DNA of 64,000 nucleotides from Acidobacteriota bacterium (GCA_002730525.1 PCAK01000008.1:62001-126000); one strand, 5' to 3'; positions 46,086 to 57,426 are shown, counted from the first letter of the stretch. Made by a program: numbers and translations. The notes: generated by a model from the letters alone, not told the origin.

Positions 46086-47300
46086 GTGAAATTAGCGGAT
46101 CGAACATCGCGGGTGGCGTCGTCGCCGACGCTGAGGGTCGGGTTGGAAGCGGCGCGCCTGAGGCGAACCGGAGCGGACGTGGTGGATTTCGGGGCGGGCG
46201 AGCCAGACTTCGCGACACCCGAGCACGCAAAGGCGGCGGCGCGCGAGGCGATCGACGCGAACTTCACGAAGTACACGCCCAACGCCGGCGTCGAGGAATT
46301 GAGGACCGCGCTGGCGGCGCGCTATCGCGCGGACTACGGCGTCGAGTACGAGCCGCAGCAGGTCATCGTGTCCGCGGGTGGCAAGCAGGCGCTGTACAAC
46401 ACGGCGATGGCGTTGTTCGGTCCGGGTGACGAGGTCGTGACCCACGCGCCTGGCTGGCCGACGATCGTCGAGCAGATCAAACTCGCGGATGCCACGCCGG
46501 TAACGGTCAGGACGCACGCGGAAGACGGATTCCGCATCGATCCGGCGGCGGTCATTTCAGCGCTGACCCCTCGGACACGGGGCATCATCATCAACTCGCC
46601 GGGGAATCCCACGGGCGCCGTGATCGCCGAGTCCGATCTGGCGATCATCGCAGACGAGGCCGCCTCGCGTGGACTCTGGGTCATCCTCGATCTCTGCTAC
46701 GAGCGTCTGATCTACGAGGACGTGCCGCACAACCTGCCGCGCGTGCTGCAGGAGCGGATGCCGGACCGCACCGTCCTGACGGGTTCGATGTCGAAGGCGT
46801 ATGCGATGACCGGGTGGCGATGTGGTTGGGTCATGGGACCAACGTCCGTCATCTCGGCCTGCGGCGCGATTCAGAGTCACGCCACGTCCAACGTCTGCTC
46901 GATCACGCAGCGCGCGGCGATCGGCGCGCTCAACGGCCCGCAGGGCTGCGTCGGAGAGATGCTCGACGAGTATCGCTCGCGCCGGGACCAGGTGTCCGAG
47001 TGGCTGCAGGCGGACCCACGCATCCGCCTGGTCACACCCGCCGGCGCCTTCTACCTCTTCCCGGACATCTCGGACCTGCTCTCGGTCGACGGCATCGTGA
47101 CATCCGCGGAACTGGCGCAGGCATTGCTCACGGAGGCCCATGTCGCGGTCACGCCCGGCGAGGCGTTCGACGCGCCCGGCTTCTTGCGGATCTCGTACGC
47201 CACCTCGATGGAGCGACTGCGCGAGGGCACCAACCGGATTCTCGAATTCATCCGGACGAGCGACCGGATCCCTCAACTCGACGCGCAGTCCGTTTCTTGA
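46086..47300 (+). CDS. Class I/II PLP aminotransferase (aspartate aminotransferase-like)
   Basis: 404 residues. Fold type I aminotransferase: DFGAGEPDFATPEHAK, YTPNAGVEELR, INSPGNPTGAV, the PLP Lys in TGSMSKAYAMTGWRCGW, and ISYATSMERLREG. The I-gamma/I-beta type often annotated aspC; might also transaminate prephenate or aromatic keto acids, which would suit the pathway 20 kb away, but that is speculation. GTG start 46086. Confidence 0.9.
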   Translation: MKLADRTSRVASSPTLRVGLEAARLRRTGADVVDFGAGEPDFATPEHAKAAAREAIDANFTKYTPNAGVEELRTALAARYRADYGVEYEPQQVIVSAGGKQALYNTAMALFGPGDEVVTHAPGWPTIVEQIKLADATPVTVRTHAEDGFRIDPAAVISALTPRTRGIIINSPGNPTGAVIAESDLAIIADEAASRGLWVILDLCYERLIYEDVPHNLPRVLQERMPDRTVLTGSMSKAYAMTGWRCGWVMGPTSVISACGAIQSHATSNVCSITQRAAIGALNGPQGCVGEMLDEYRSRRDQVSEWLQADPRIRLVTPAGAFYLFPDISDLLSVDGIVTSAELAQALLTEAHVAVTPGEAFDAPGFLRISYATSMERLREGTNRILEFIRTSDRIPQLDAQSVS

Positions 47301-47343
47301 CGACGGCCGGCGTTCCGTCGGCTGGCACGATCGTACGAACCGC

Positions 47344-48753
47344 ATGCTGGAGCCAGACTTCATCGAGGCCGTTCGGACGGCGGTCGGACCCGACGGGTGC
47401 ACGCAAGCGGCGGACGCCCTCGAGGAGTACGGGACCGATGCGTCGAAACAGCACGGTCCGGCCGAGCTGGTCGTGCGGCCCTCGACGACGGACGAGGTCG
47501 CCGCGATCGCGCGGCTCTGTCACCAGCATCGTGTTCCCCTGACAGTGCGTGGCGGCGGCACCGGCTATACCGGCGGGGCGGTGCCCGCGCTGGGCGGTGT
47601 CGTGCTGACGATGGAGCGGTTCACGCGGATTCTCGAGATCGACGAGGTGAATCTGCTGGCGGTCGTCGAGCCGAATGTCGTGACCGGCGACCTGCAGCGC
47701 GCGGTCGAAGCGATCGGGTTGTTCTATCCGCCCGATCCTGCGAGCCTCGACCGGTGCGCGCTCGGAGGCAATATCGCCGAGTGCGCGGGTGGCCCGCGGG
47801 CATTCAAGTACGGCACGACGAAGCGATACGTGCTCGGGTTGGAGGCCGTGCTGCCGACGGGTGAGGTGGTGCGCACGGGCGGCAAGACGGTGAAGAACGT
47901 CGTCGGCTACGACCTGACCCAGACGCTGGTCGGCTCCGAGGGCACCCTGGCGATCATCACGAAGGCGATTCTCCGCCTCATCCCGCTGCCTCCGCATCGC
48001 GAGACGATTCAGGCGACGTTCGCCGAGGTCGACGGCGCCGTGCGCGCCGTCATCGAACTGGTCAAGGCGCGCGTCGTGCCGGCCGCGTTGGAGTTGGTCG
48101 ACGGGGCGTCGCTCGAAGCGGTGGCGCGCTATCTGGACGACCGGACGCTCGCGCCGGAAGGCACCGGAGCGCTGCTGCTCCTGGAAGTCGACGGGTTGTC
48201 GGAAACCGTCCGTGAAGAGGCGGTCCGCGTCGAGGCGTCCTGCCGGCAGGCTGGCGCGACGACGGTGCGACATGCCACCGACGCGGCGGCGCGCGACGAG
48301 CTCTGGCGCGTGCGGCGCGAGCTGTCGCCGTCACTCAAGACGATCGCGGGCCTGAAGCTGAATCATGACGTCGTGGTACCCAAAGCCCGAGTGCCCGACC
48401 TCTTCGCGTGTGTGGCGCGACTACGCGAGGAGTTGGCGTTGACGATCGCGTGCTTCGGGCATGTGGGTGACGGCAATATTCACGTGAATATCATGGTCGA
48501 CCCAAACGACAGCGCCGCCGTCGACCGCGCGCGCGACGGTGAACAGCGTTTGTTCGAAGAAGTCGTCCGCCTCGAGGGGGCGATCAGCGGCGAGCATGGT
48601 ATCGGCCTGGAGAAGCGCTCGTTCATGCACCTCGCCCTGTCGGCGGAGGAACTGGCGCTGATGCGACGACTGAAGACCGCGTTCGACCCGCACGGCATCT
48701 TGAATCCCGGCAAGATGTTCCCGGATGCGGAGCCGGCCACCACGTCAGACTGA
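47344..48753 (+). CDS. FAD-linked oxidase, glycolate/D-lactate oxidase GlcD family
   Basis: 469 residues from ATG 47344. The PCMH-type FAD domain has VRGGGTGYTGGAVP and DPASLDRCALGGNIAECAGG; the C-terminal substrate/cap domain has GHVGDGNIHVNIM and the family's SGEHGIGLEKRSF. Oxidises an alpha-hydroxy acid such as glycolate or D-lactate. No glcE/glcF partner follows, which favours a stand-alone D-lactate dehydrogenase-type role. Convergent with amrS, 9-nt overlap. Confidence 0.9.
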   Translation: MLEPDFIEAVRTAVGPDGCTQAADALEEYGTDASKQHGPAELVVRPSTTDEVAAIARLCHQHRVPLTVRGGGTGYTGGAVPALGGVVLTMERFTRILEIDEVNLLAVVEPNVVTGDLQRAVEAIGLFYPPDPASLDRCALGGNIAECAGGPRAFKYGTTKRYVLGLEAVLPTGEVVRTGGKTVKNVVGYDLTQTLVGSEGTLAIITKAILRLIPLPPHRETIQATFAEVDGAVRAVIELVKARVVPAALELVDGASLEAVARYLDDRTLAPEGTGALLLLEVDGLSETVREEAVRVEASCRQAGATTVRHATDAAARDELWRVRRELSPSLKTIAGLKLNHDVVVPKARVPDLFACVARLREELALTIACFGHVGDGNIHVNIMVDPNDSAAVDRARDGEQRLFEEVVRLEGAISGEHGIGLEKRSFMHLALSAEELALMRRLKTAFDPHGILNPGKMFPDAEPATTSD

Positions 48754-49869
48754 CGTCAGCGGAATCCACCCGTCGGAGGCCGGTCGGTACGGAGCCGACG
48801 TCGTCTGTCCGGAGTCGTGCTCTGACCACCTGCCCGGAATCGCGCGATCGCACCTCGGGCACCGGCCGGTGGCGGTCACACGGTATTCGCGAATCGAGAA
48901 GCCGGTGCGCGCGACGAGTGTCGTGGCGCACCCGGGACAGCGCGTGTCTTCGAGGGCGCCCACCTCTCCTGGGCGGTTCCCGGCATAGACGAAGTTGAGC
49001 CCGTTTCGCGCGCCGATCTGCGCCGCGCGCTCCAGCCCAGCCGGGCGCGTGTCGTCAGCCGTCGTCATCTTGTAGTCCCTGCGAAACGCCGTCACATGCC
49101 ACGGGATGTCGGGTGAGACGTCGGCGAGGAAACTCGTCAATGCGTCGACCTCGGCGTCGGCGTCGTTGAACCCCGGAATGAGCAGCGTCACGACTTCGAG
49201 CCAGATGCCTATCGCGACCAGGGTCCGGATCGATTCAAGGACCGGAGCGAGGCGGCCACCCAGGCGCCGATACTGGCGGTCGTCGAAGCTCTTGAGGTCG
49301 ACCTTGTACAGATCGAGACGTGGGCGCAGGTACTCGAGCACCTCCGGCGTAGCGTTGCCGTTCGACACGAACGCCGTGCGCAGGCCCTCCGCGCGCGCCG
49401 CCTCGAAGATTGCCGCGCCCCATTCAGCGGTGATCAACGGTTCGTTGTAGGTACTGACAACGACTTGCGCACCGAGAGCGGCCGCATCCCGGACGATCTG
49501 TTCCGGCGTGGCGGCGGTGGGCGTCGTGACCGCCGCGGGATCGCGCAGCGCTTGTGACGTGACCCAGTTCTGGCAGTACGCGCAGTGTAGATCGCAGCCG
49601 AGCATGCCAAAGCTGTAGGCCAGCGCCCCCGGATACGCATGGAAGAACGGCTTCTTCTCGATCGGATCGCACTGGACGCCGCCCACATACCCCCACGGCG
49701 CGTACAGCCGGCCCCCGCGATTGAAACGCACCTTGCAGACCCCGATGGCGCCGTCGGGTAGCGGGCAGCGATGCCCGCAGGCGAGGCAGACGATTCGACC
49801 GTCGGCGAGACGCTCGTGCAGGTCGCTCTCGCGAGCATGGCTCGCCAGCAGGTCCGCAAGCGCGTTCAT
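48745..49869 (-). CDS. amrS: AmmeMemoRadiSam system radical SAM enzyme (AmrS)
   Basis: 374 residues. N-terminal cysteine-rich part CLACGHRCPLPDGAIGVC (about 28-45) and radical SAM cluster CDLHCAYC (C-x3-C-x2-C, about 92-99), with STYNEPLIT and the VDLKSFDDRQYR segment typical of this PflA-like group. The last ~65 residues carry two further CxxC pairs (CPGC, CPRC) that look like a zinc ribbon. The family is named for co-occurrence with Memo and AMMECR1 domain genes, absent here. ATG 49869 has TACAAT 6 nt upstream. Confidence 0.88.
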   Translation of the reverse strand: MNALADLLASHARESDLHERLADGRIVCLACGHRCPLPDGAIGVCKVRFNRGGRLYAPWGYVGGVQCDPIEKKPFFHAYPGALAYSFGMLGCDLHCAYCQNWVTSQALRDPAAVTTPTAATPEQIVRDAAALGAQVVVSTYNEPLITAEWGAAIFEAARAEGLRTAFVSNGNATPEVLEYLRPRLDLYKVDLKSFDDRQYRRLGGRLAPVLESIRTLVAIGIWLEVVTLLIPGFNDADAEVDALTSFLADVSPDIPWHVTAFRRDYKMTTADDTRPAGLERAAQIGARNGLNFVYAGNRPGEVGALEDTRCPGCATTLVARTGFSIREYRVTATGRCPRCDRAIPGRWSEHDSGQTTSAPYRPASDGWIPLTSV

Positions 49870-49875
49870 CTAGTC

Positions 49876-49881
49876 ATTGTA
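49876..49881 (-). promoter_or_regulatory. -10 box of a probable leaderless promoter (amrS)
   Basis: TACAAT on the minus strand, 6 nt (gactag), then ATG 49869. No Shine-Dalgarno. Confidence 0.45.
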
Positions 49882-49892
49882 GCGGAGCGGCG

Positions 49893-51605
49893 TCAGCGGT
49901 TCGTGACGATGAGGATGCGTTGCCGGACACCGTCGGGATCGGGGCGAAGCAGGTCGCCGATCCGCAGGGCGGCAGTATCGACGTAGTCGATTCGATCGAG
50001 GCGGCGCAAGGGCTTGGCGATGCGAGACTCGAGCGGCGCAAGGTCACCTTGCCGAATGAGGGCGATGACGGGGGCCGCACTCCCGAGGAAGTCGACGGTC
50101 TGGTCGGCCGTCACGAGATCGAGGCGTGGCAGACCAGAGTAGAAGATCTGGTTTCTTCCGAAGGCGTGGTACGTCCCGAGGGTGTGGCCCTCGCGCCATG
50201 CCGCACGGAGGGTGGCGGCGGCGCGTTCGACCGGCGAGGGTCGCGGCGGCGAGAAGACCTGAAAGTGTAGCGCCAGCAGCGTGGCGGCACCGCCGAGAAC
50301 GACCGCGAGCGGTGCGGTGTCGAGACGGCCCATGACGACGGCGGCGCACAGCGCGATCGCCGCTCCGAGACACGCGGTGGCGGGTAGGAGCGGCTGGGGC
50401 ATCCCCGCCGCCGCGAGGACAGGCGCGCCACGGAACATCAGCCACGCCAGTGCGAGCCAGTATGCAACGACGCCGGCCGCGGACACCCGGAGACGCCAGG
50501 CGCACCCTGGTTCGGCTCGCGCGGCGAGGTGCTCACGGATGCTACGGGCCAGAAGGATGGCCACGGGAGGTAGGAGCGGCAGAATGTATCGCGGCTGCTT
50601 ACCGATCGACGCGCTGTAGAAGAGCAGTGGGGCCAGCGTCCAGACGATCAATCGCAGGTCGACCAGTTGCGGAGCCGCGCGGGTGCGGATCGCTCTGGCG
50701 ACACCCGGGACCCAAAGGGCCGCGAACGGCGTCCAGGGCAGCAGCCCCCCGGCCAGGATCGGCAGGTAGAACCAGAACGGCCTCGGATCGTTGAACTCCG
50801 GGGTCGCAAACCGCGTGAGGTTCTCACCAACGAAAAACCGGACGAGGTAGGCCGCGCCGTGGACCTGCGCCATCGCGGCGAACCAGGGCGCCGCGACGGC
50901 CACAAACACGCCGAGGGCGGCGGCGACGGTGGCCAGCGTCAGGCCTGAAGGCAGGCGCGGGCGCCAAGCCGCTCCAGCCGGGCCACGATGCTCCCAGCAC
51001 GCCAGCGGCAAGGCCACTAACGCGGGCAGGACGATCCCGATAGGGCCCTTGGTCAAGCAGGCGAGCGCCGAGGCGACCGCGGCAGCCAGGAGCCAGGCTC
51101 GACGGTGGCCTGGGGCGTCGACCGGCCGCGTCCCCGCGTCGCGGCCGTCGGACGACAGCGCGCGAATGAGGGCCCACGTGGCGAACGTGATGAACGCGGT
51201 GACGGGAAGATCCGGCAGGGCCTGCCAGGCCATCACCGCGCACCCGAAGGTCGTCGCGACGATCGCTCCAGCCAGCGTGCCCGTCGGGCGGTCGTACCAT
51301 CGACTGGCGACGGCGAAGGTCAGGAGCACCAGGGCCAGGCCGGCCAGCGCCGAGGGGAGTCGGGCGGCGGCCTCAGTGACGCCGCCGACGGCGTAGGCCG
51401 TCGCGATGAGCCAGTACATCAGCACCGGCTTCTCGAAGCGAACCACGGCGTTGTAGTGCGGTGTCAGCCAGTCCCCGGACTCGACCATCTGTCGGGCAGA
51501 TTCCGCGTAGAACGCCTCGTCGGAGTCGGTGACGGCGCTCCGGCCCAGGCCGAGAAACAGCGTCACGACGCAGAGGACGAGCAGCCAGCGAACCGGGGGC
51601 GCCAC
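49893..51605 (-). CDS. ArnT-like glycosyltransferase (GT39/GT83), polytopic
   Basis: 570 residues with about twelve hydrophobic segments. The first periplasmic loop carries DSDEAFYAESARQMVESGDW, with the acidic residues used in catalysis by ArnT/PMT-type enzymes. They move a sugar from a polyprenyl phosphate to a lipid or protein on the outer face of the inner membrane. Acceptor unknown. GTG 51605 has TACAAT exactly 6 nt upstream and no ribosome site. Confidence 0.85.
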   Translation of the reverse strand: MAPPVRWLLVLCVVTLFLGLGRSAVTDSDEAFYAESARQMVESGDWLTPHYNAVVRFEKPVLMYWLIATAYAVGGVTEAAARLPSALAGLALVLLTFAVASRWYDRPTGTLAGAIVATTFGCAVMAWQALPDLPVTAFITFATWALIRALSSDGRDAGTRPVDAPGHRRAWLLAAAVASALACLTKGPIGIVLPALVALPLACWEHRGPAGAAWRPRLPSGLTLATVAAALGVFVAVAAPWFAAMAQVHGAAYLVRFFVGENLTRFATPEFNDPRPFWFYLPILAGGLLPWTPFAALWVPGVARAIRTRAAPQLVDLRLIVWTLAPLLFYSASIGKQPRYILPLLPPVAILLARSIREHLAARAEPGCAWRLRVSAAGVVAYWLALAWLMFRGAPVLAAAGMPQPLLPATACLGAAIALCAAVVMGRLDTAPLAVVLGGAATLLALHFQVFSPPRPSPVERAAATLRAAWREGHTLGTYHAFGRNQIFYSGLPRLDLVTADQTVDFLGSAAPVIALIRQGDLAPLESRIAKPLRRLDRIDYVDTAALRIGDLLRPDPDGVRQRILIVTNR

Positions 51606-51611
51606 GCGCGG

Positions 51612-51617
51612 ATTGTA
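51612..51617 (-). promoter_or_regulatory. -10 box of a probable leaderless promoter (glycosyltransferase)
   Basis: TACAAT on the minus strand, 6 nt (ccgcgc), then GTG 51605. Confidence 0.45.
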
Positions 51618-51667
51618 CCCCAGCCGGGTTTGCGCAACGGCGAGCCGGGTCTATCGGGAACGCCAAG

Positions 51668-51696
51668 TTGACAGGCCGCAACGGCTTCCGTATACT
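51668..51696 (+). promoter_or_regulatory. Strong sigma70-type promoter for rho
   Basis: Perfect TTGACA (51668-51673), 17-nt spacer, TATACT (51691-51696), one of the two best consensus promoters in the window. Predicted start near 51703, giving a leader of about 100 nt. Confidence 0.7.
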
Positions 51697-51704
51697 CAAG
51701 TGAA

Positions 51705-51790
51705 GTTCGGCTCCAATCCGAACCTCGACTGAACGAACTGCGGGGCTCCCGGTCCCGCGCCCACAACCCACATCCCCCATACTTTCGACT
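51705..51790 (+). promoter_or_regulatory. rho 5' leader: hairpin and C-rich, G-poor rut-like tract
   Basis: GTTCGG-7 nt-CCGAAC hairpin at 51705-51723, a second GCGGG/CCCGC pair (51740-51758), then 51759-51785 with 14 C and a single G. A C-rich, unstructured tract is what Rho binds; E. coli rho is known to be limited by Rho-dependent termination in its own leader. The rho ATG has no Shine-Dalgarno. Autoregulation is inferred. Confidence 0.45.
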
Positions 51791-51806
51791 AACGGTTTGC
51801 GGTTCT

Positions 51807-53174
<1,368 letters not shown>

Positions 53175-53191
53175 TCCCGGGGCATAGCAGG

Positions 53192-53425
53192 ATGACGACG
53201 ATCAAGGTTCGTAAGAACGGCCCGTATCGCGTCATCGATGACGGTGACGGCGACGACGTCACCGTCGTCGATTGGAACGGCCGCGAGTATCCGGCACCCG
53301 AGCGGCCGATCGCCCTCTGTCGCTGCGGCGCGTCCGCCACGAAACCCTTCTGCGACAAGAGCCACGCGCGCGCCGGATTCACCCCGGACACCGACGACGG
53401 CGAAGACAGCCCGGCGGCGGGGTAG
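53192..53425 (+). CDS. CDGSH iron-sulphur domain protein
   Basis: 77 residues. The mitoNEET-type 2Fe-2S motif is present as CRCGASATKPFCDKSH (C-x-C ... C-x3-H), with Lys in place of Gly in CDGSH. Such small proteins carry a labile [2Fe-2S] cluster; their bacterial role is unclear. 17 nt after rho and three bases before the convergent clpB end. Confidence 0.9.
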   Translation: MTTIKVRKNGPYRVIDDGDGDDVTVVDWNGREYPAPERPIALCRCGASATKPFCDKSHARAGFTPDTDDGEDSPAAG

Positions 53426-53428
53426 TCC

Positions 53429-56050
53429 CTACGACGTCGCGGGCACGCTGGACGGCTTGTCGAACCGGAGTTCGCCATCAGCCGCGTCCACGACGATGGC
53501 CTCGCCCTCGGCGAACTCTCCCTCCAGGATCTTCAGGGCCAACGGATCCAGAACCCGGCGTTGCAGCACCCGCTTGAGCGGGCGGGCACCGTAGGTCGGA
53601 TCGTAGCCTTCGGCAATCAACAGGTCCTTGCAGCTCGGGGTCAGTGTCAGCTGCAGCTTTCGTCGTGCCAACCGCACCGCGAGCTGTTCGAGCTGAATGT
53701 CGATCACCGCCCGCATGTGATCACGGCCGAGCACGTGGAAGAAGATGACTTCGTCGATCCGATTCAGGAGTTCCGGCCGGAAATGCTCCTGCAGGGCGGC
53801 CGTCACACGTTCCCGCGTGGCGTCGTCGAGGTCCCCATCCGCACTCGCCGGATGCGCCGCAATGTACTGACTCCCCAGGTTCGAGGTCATGATGACGACC
53901 GCGTTCCTGAAGTCGACGTGGCGGCCCTTGCTATCGGTCAACCGCCCGTCGTCGAGCAACTGGAGAAGGATGTTGAGCACGTCGGGATGCGCCTTCTCGA
54001 TTTCGTCGAGCAGAATGACCGAGTAGGGCCGGCGTCGCGCGGCTTCGGTCAACTGTCCGGCCTCGTCGTACCCCACATACCCGGGCGGCGCGCCGATGAG
54101 CCGAGAGACGGAGTGCCTCTCTTGGAACTCGGACATGTCGACGCGAATCATCGCCTGCTCGTCGTCGAACAGGAACTCGGCGAGCGTCCGCGCCAACTCG
54201 GTCTTGCCGACACCCGTCGGACCGAGGAAGATGAAGCTACCGAGCGGACGGTTCGGGTCCTGCAGCCCGGCTCGGGCGCGTCGCACAGCGTTGGCGACCG
54301 CGGCGATCGCGTCGTCCTGACCGACCACACGGCGCCGCAGACGATCCTCCATCCCGATCAACTTCTGCACCTCGCCCTCGACGAGCCTCGTGACCGGGAT
54401 CTGCGTCCACCGGCTGACGACGGCGGCAATGTCGTCCTCGTCGACTTCCTCGCGCAGCATTCGCGTCTTGCCCTGCAACTCGGCGAGTCGCTGGGCGGCG
54501 GCCTGCACGTCGGCCTCCAGTGCCGGCACCCGGCCGTACTGCAGCTCGGAAGCCTTCGCGTAATCACCCGAGCGCTGCGCGTGTTCGATCTCGTGCTTGG
54601 CTTGCTCCAGGCGCTCCTTCAAGCCACGCCCGGCCTGGATCTCGGCTTTTTCCTGTTGCCACTGCGCCTGGAGCGTCTCGCTCTCGGCCCCCAGCGTGGC
54701 GAGTTCATCTTCGAGCCTAGCAAGGCGTTCGCGTGAAGCGGGATCATGTTCCTTGCGAAGCGCCTCGCGCTCGATCTCGAGCTGCATGATGCGGCGCTTC
54801 GCCTCGTCGAGCTCCGCCGGCATCGAGTCGATCTCCGTTCTGAGCTTCGACGCCGCTTCATCGACCAGATCGATCGCCTTATCCGGGAGAAATCTGTCGG
54901 CGATGTAGCGGTGGGAGAGCACCGCCGCGGCCACCAGGCCGGCATCCTTGAGCTTCACCCCATGGTGAATCTCGTAGCGCTCCCGGAGCCCCCGGAGAAT
55001 GCTAATCGTGTCCTCGACGGTCGGTTCGCCCACCCGGACCGGTTGGAATCGCCGTTCGAGGGCGGCATCCTTCTCGATGTGCTTCCGGTACTCGTCGAGC
55101 GTCGTCGCGCCGATGGCATGCAGTTCGCCCCGTGCGAGCATCGGCTTCAGCATGTTGGAGGCATCGACGGCACCCTCCGCCGCGCCGGCGCCAACGACGG
55201 TGTGTAACTCGTCGATGAAGAGCACGATCTGGCCGTCCGATTCGGTGATCTCCTTGAGGACCGCCTTCAATCGCTCTTCGAACTCGCCGCGGAACTTGGC
55301 GCCGGCGATGAGGGCGCCCATGTCGAGCCCGACGATGCGCTTCTGCTTGAGCCCCTCCGGCACGTCGCCCCTGACGATGCGCTGCGCGAGCCCCTCGACG
55401 ATGGCCGTCTTGCCGACGCCCGGCTCACCGATGAGCACCGGGTTGTTCTTCGTCCGTCGCGACAGCACCTGAATGATCCGGCGGATCTCCTCGTCGCGGC
55501 CGATGACCGGATCGAGCTTGTCGCGCCTGGCGTCGTCTGTGAGGTCCCGCCCGTACCGCTCGAGCGCTTGATACTTGTCTTCCGGATTCTGGTCGACGAC
55601 ACGCTGCGTCCCCCGCACGGCGACCAGCGCCTCGAGAATCCGGTCGGGCGTGACCCCGTGCGCCGCCAGCACCGAGCTGTCGGGCGCCGCGCCACCCTCG
55701 GCTGCGACGCCGAGGAGCAGGTGTTCTGTGCTGATGTAGTCGTCCTTGAGCCGGTCAGCTTCGTCCTCGGCATGCCGCATCACCGGATGCATCCGCCGCG
55801 AGAGGGCAGGCGGGTCGCCGCCTGTAGCCGTCGGGAGCTGTTCGAGGCGCGCGTCGACAGTGGCGCCCAGGCTCGGGGCGTCGACCTGCATCTTGCCCAG
55901 GAGAGCCGGGACCACGCCGTCGGATTGCGCCAGCAGGGCGACCAGCAGATGTTCCGGTTCGAGCTGCGGATGGTGGGCGCGACTGGCCCGACGCTCCGCG
56001 TCGAGAAAGGCCTCCTGAGCCTTCTGGGTATAGCGATTGATATTCATCAT
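53429..56050 (-). CDS. clpB: ATP-dependent disaggregase ClpB
   Basis: 873 residues. Clp_N repeat domain (about 1-145), AAA-1 with [15 protein letters not shown] and [13 protein letters not shown], the coiled-coil middle domain (about 400-520, rich in Glu/Arg/Ala), AAA-2 with [17 protein letters not shown] and [13 protein letters not shown], and the C-terminal D2-small domain. Rescues aggregated proteins with DnaK. ATG 56050 is chosen for GAGG 10 nt upstream. Last gene of the hspR operon. Confidence 0.97.
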   Translation of the reverse strand: MMNINRYTQKAQEAFLDAERRASRAHHPQLEPEHLLVALLAQSDGVVPALLGKMQVDAPSLGATVDARLEQLPTATGGDPPALSRRMHPVMRHAEDEADRLKDDYISTEHLLLGVAAEGGAAPDSSVLAAHGVTPDRILEALVAVRGTQRVVDQNPEDKYQALERYGRDLTDDARRDKLDPVIGRDEEIRRIIQVLSRRTKNNPVLIGEPGVGKTAIVEGLAQRIVRGDVPEGLKQKRIVGLDMGALIAGAKFRGEFEERLKAVLKEITESDGQIVLFIDELHTVVGAGAAEGAVDASNMLKPMLARGELHAIGATTLDEYRKHIEKDAALERRFQPVRVGEPTVEDTISILRGLRERYEIHHGVKLKDAGLVAAAVLSHRYIADRFLPDKAIDLVDEAASKLRTEIDSMPAELDEAKRRIMQLEIEREALRKEHDPASRERLARLEDELATLGAESETLQAQWQQEKAEIQAGRGLKERLEQAKHEIEHAQRSGDYAKASELQYGRVPALEADVQAAAQRLAELQGKTRMLREEVDEDDIAAVVSRWTQIPVTRLVEGEVQKLIGMEDRLRRRVVGQDDAIAAVANAVRRARAGLQDPNRPLGSFIFLGPTGVGKTELARTLAEFLFDDEQAMIRVDMSEFQERHSVSRLIGAPPGYVGYDEAGQLTEAARRRPYSVILLDEIEKAHPDVLNILLQLLDDGRLTDSKGRHVDFRNAVVIMTSNLGSQYIAAHPASADGDLDDATRERVTAALQEHFRPELLNRIDEVIFFHVLGRDHMRAVIDIQLEQLAVRLARRKLQLTLTPSCKDLLIAEGYDPTYGARPLKRVLQRRVLDPLALKILEGEFAEGEAIVVDAADGELRFDKPSSVPATS

Positions 56051-56086
56051 GTCGTGCACCACCTCGAGAGTGTCCGGCCGGCGCGC

Positions 56087-57079
56087 TCAGGCACTCGACC
56101 CGGCACGCCGCTTCTTGCGCCCTGACTCGCTGGGCCGTTCGAGCTCGGCCAACGCGTCATAGTGCTTCCGTTGTTCGTCGCTGAGCCGGCGCGGAACCTC
56201 GATACTCACCGTCGCGTAGAGCGCCCCGCGCTCGCCGCGTGACCGCACGCCGGGCATCCCCTGGCCCTTCAGCCGAAAGACCTGTCCCGGCTGCGTCGCA
56301 GGAGGGATCTTGAGGGTGAGCGTCGGCCCGTCGAGCGTCGGCACCTCGACGGTCCCGCCAAGCACCGCCGTGGTCAACGCCACGTCCACAGGCGTGTGGA
56401 GGTCGCGCCCCTCTCGCCGGAAGGTCGAGTGCTCGGAGACCCGCAAACGGAGAAAGACATCGCCCGCGGCGGCGCCGCCGACGCCCGCCTCGCCCTCGCC
56501 GGCAATCCGAACCCGCGATCCATCGCTCACGCCAGGTGGAATCTTGACATCCACGGTTCGGGCCTGCCCGCGGGTCGCGATGGAAAAGCGGCGTTGGACG
56601 CCGTGCAAGGCTTCCTCGAGCGTGAGCTCGATCGGTTGCTCGACGTCGCGCCCCTTGTTCCTGGGCGCACGGCGCCTCGGCGCCTCGGGCGCGCCGCCGA
56701 AGAACGTGTGAAAGAAATCGGAGAACGGGTCGCCGGCCTGGCCGGCCCGCGCCTCGGCGCCGCCCATGTTCACCGTCCATCGCCCATCCCCGAAGGGCCA
56801 CCCGCTGCCGGATGGGTTCGCACCGCCGGCCGGCCTGCCGGGGGCCTGCTCGTACATGCGCCAGTTCGCGCCCAGTTCGTCGTACTTTCGCCGCGTCTCC
56901 GCGTTGCCGAGAACCTCATAGGCTTCGGTGATGTCCTTGAACCTGGACTCGGACGTCGCGTCACCCGGATTGACATCAGGATGGTGCTTGCGCGCAAGCT
57001 TCCGGTACGCCTGCTTAATCTCCTTCGCGCTGGCGGACTTGGCGATCCCGAGCGTCTGGTAGTAGTCCTTGAAATCCAT
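56087..57079 (-). CDS. CbpA-type DnaJ co-chaperone
   Basis: 330 residues from ATG 57079 (AGGG 7 nt upstream). J-domain (about 1-70) with the HPD triad in ARKHHPDVNPGD, a Gly-rich stretch, then the two beta-barrel C-terminal domains (IELTLEEALHGVQRRFS, KIPPGVSDGSRVRIAGEG, KIPPATQPGQVFRLKGQGMP). There is no CxxCxGxG zinc domain, so it is the CbpA/DjlA-like class, not DnaJ proper. It stimulates DnaK and should hand substrates to ClpB encoded 36 nt downstream. Confidence 0.92.
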   Translation of the reverse strand: MDFKDYYQTLGIAKSASAKEIKQAYRKLARKHHPDVNPGDATSESRFKDITEAYEVLGNAETRRKYDELGANWRMYEQAPGRPAGGANPSGSGWPFGDGRWTVNMGGAEARAGQAGDPFSDFFHTFFGGAPEAPRRRAPRNKGRDVEQPIELTLEEALHGVQRRFSIATRGQARTVDVKIPPGVSDGSRVRIAGEGEAGVGGAAAGDVFLRLRVSEHSTFRREGRDLHTPVDVALTTAVLGGTVEVPTLDGPTLTLKIPPATQPGQVFRLKGQGMPGVRSRGERGALYATVSIEVPRRLSDEQRKHYDALAELERPSESGRKKRRAGSSA

Positions 57080-57090
57080 CTGTCGACGCC

Positions 57091-57426
57091 CTAGAGCCCG
57101 AGCAGTCCGCACAAGTGTTCGACTTCATGGGTCAGCCGACGCCGGCGGTCCGGCCGCGCGAGGCCGCCCGCGTCGGTCAGTTCCCGCATCCGCTGGGCGA
57201 CATCGGCGATCGAGAGCAATTGCTGCACGCCCGCCAGGTTGATCCCGCACTCGTCGACCAGGTGCTTGATGACGCGAAGCCGCGCCAGTTCGTCTTCCGA
57301 GTAGACACGCATGCTGCCGAGCGTGCGGGGCGGCCGGACGAGACCGAGACGCTCGTATTTCCGCAAGGTCTGCGGATGCATTCCGAGCCGACGCGCCGCC
57401 ACGCTGATGAAGATCACCTCGTCCAC
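57091..57426 (-). CDS. hspR: HspR, MerR-family heat-shock repressor
   Basis: About 111 residues from GTG 57426 (TGAGG 5 nt upstream; GTG 57432 is the alternative). The MerR-type winged helix FISVAARRLGMHPQTLRKYE is followed by LVRPPRTLGSMRVYSEDELARL and a short C-terminal helix. HspR binds HAIR inverted repeats and represses chaperone genes, often using DnaK as co-repressor. It precedes cbpA and clpB in one operon, so it probably controls its own operon. Confidence 0.92.
   Translation of the reverse strand: MDEVIFISVAARRLGMHPQTLRKYERLGLVRPPRTLGSMRVYSEDELARLRVIKHLVDECGINLAGVQQLLSIADVAQRMRELTDAGGLARPDRRRRLTHEVEHLCGLLGL

Noticed and set aside
47248-48273. 341-codon minus-strand frame opposite the GlcD-like gene
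   Set aside because: Antisense shadow of a gene with clear FAD-binding motifs.
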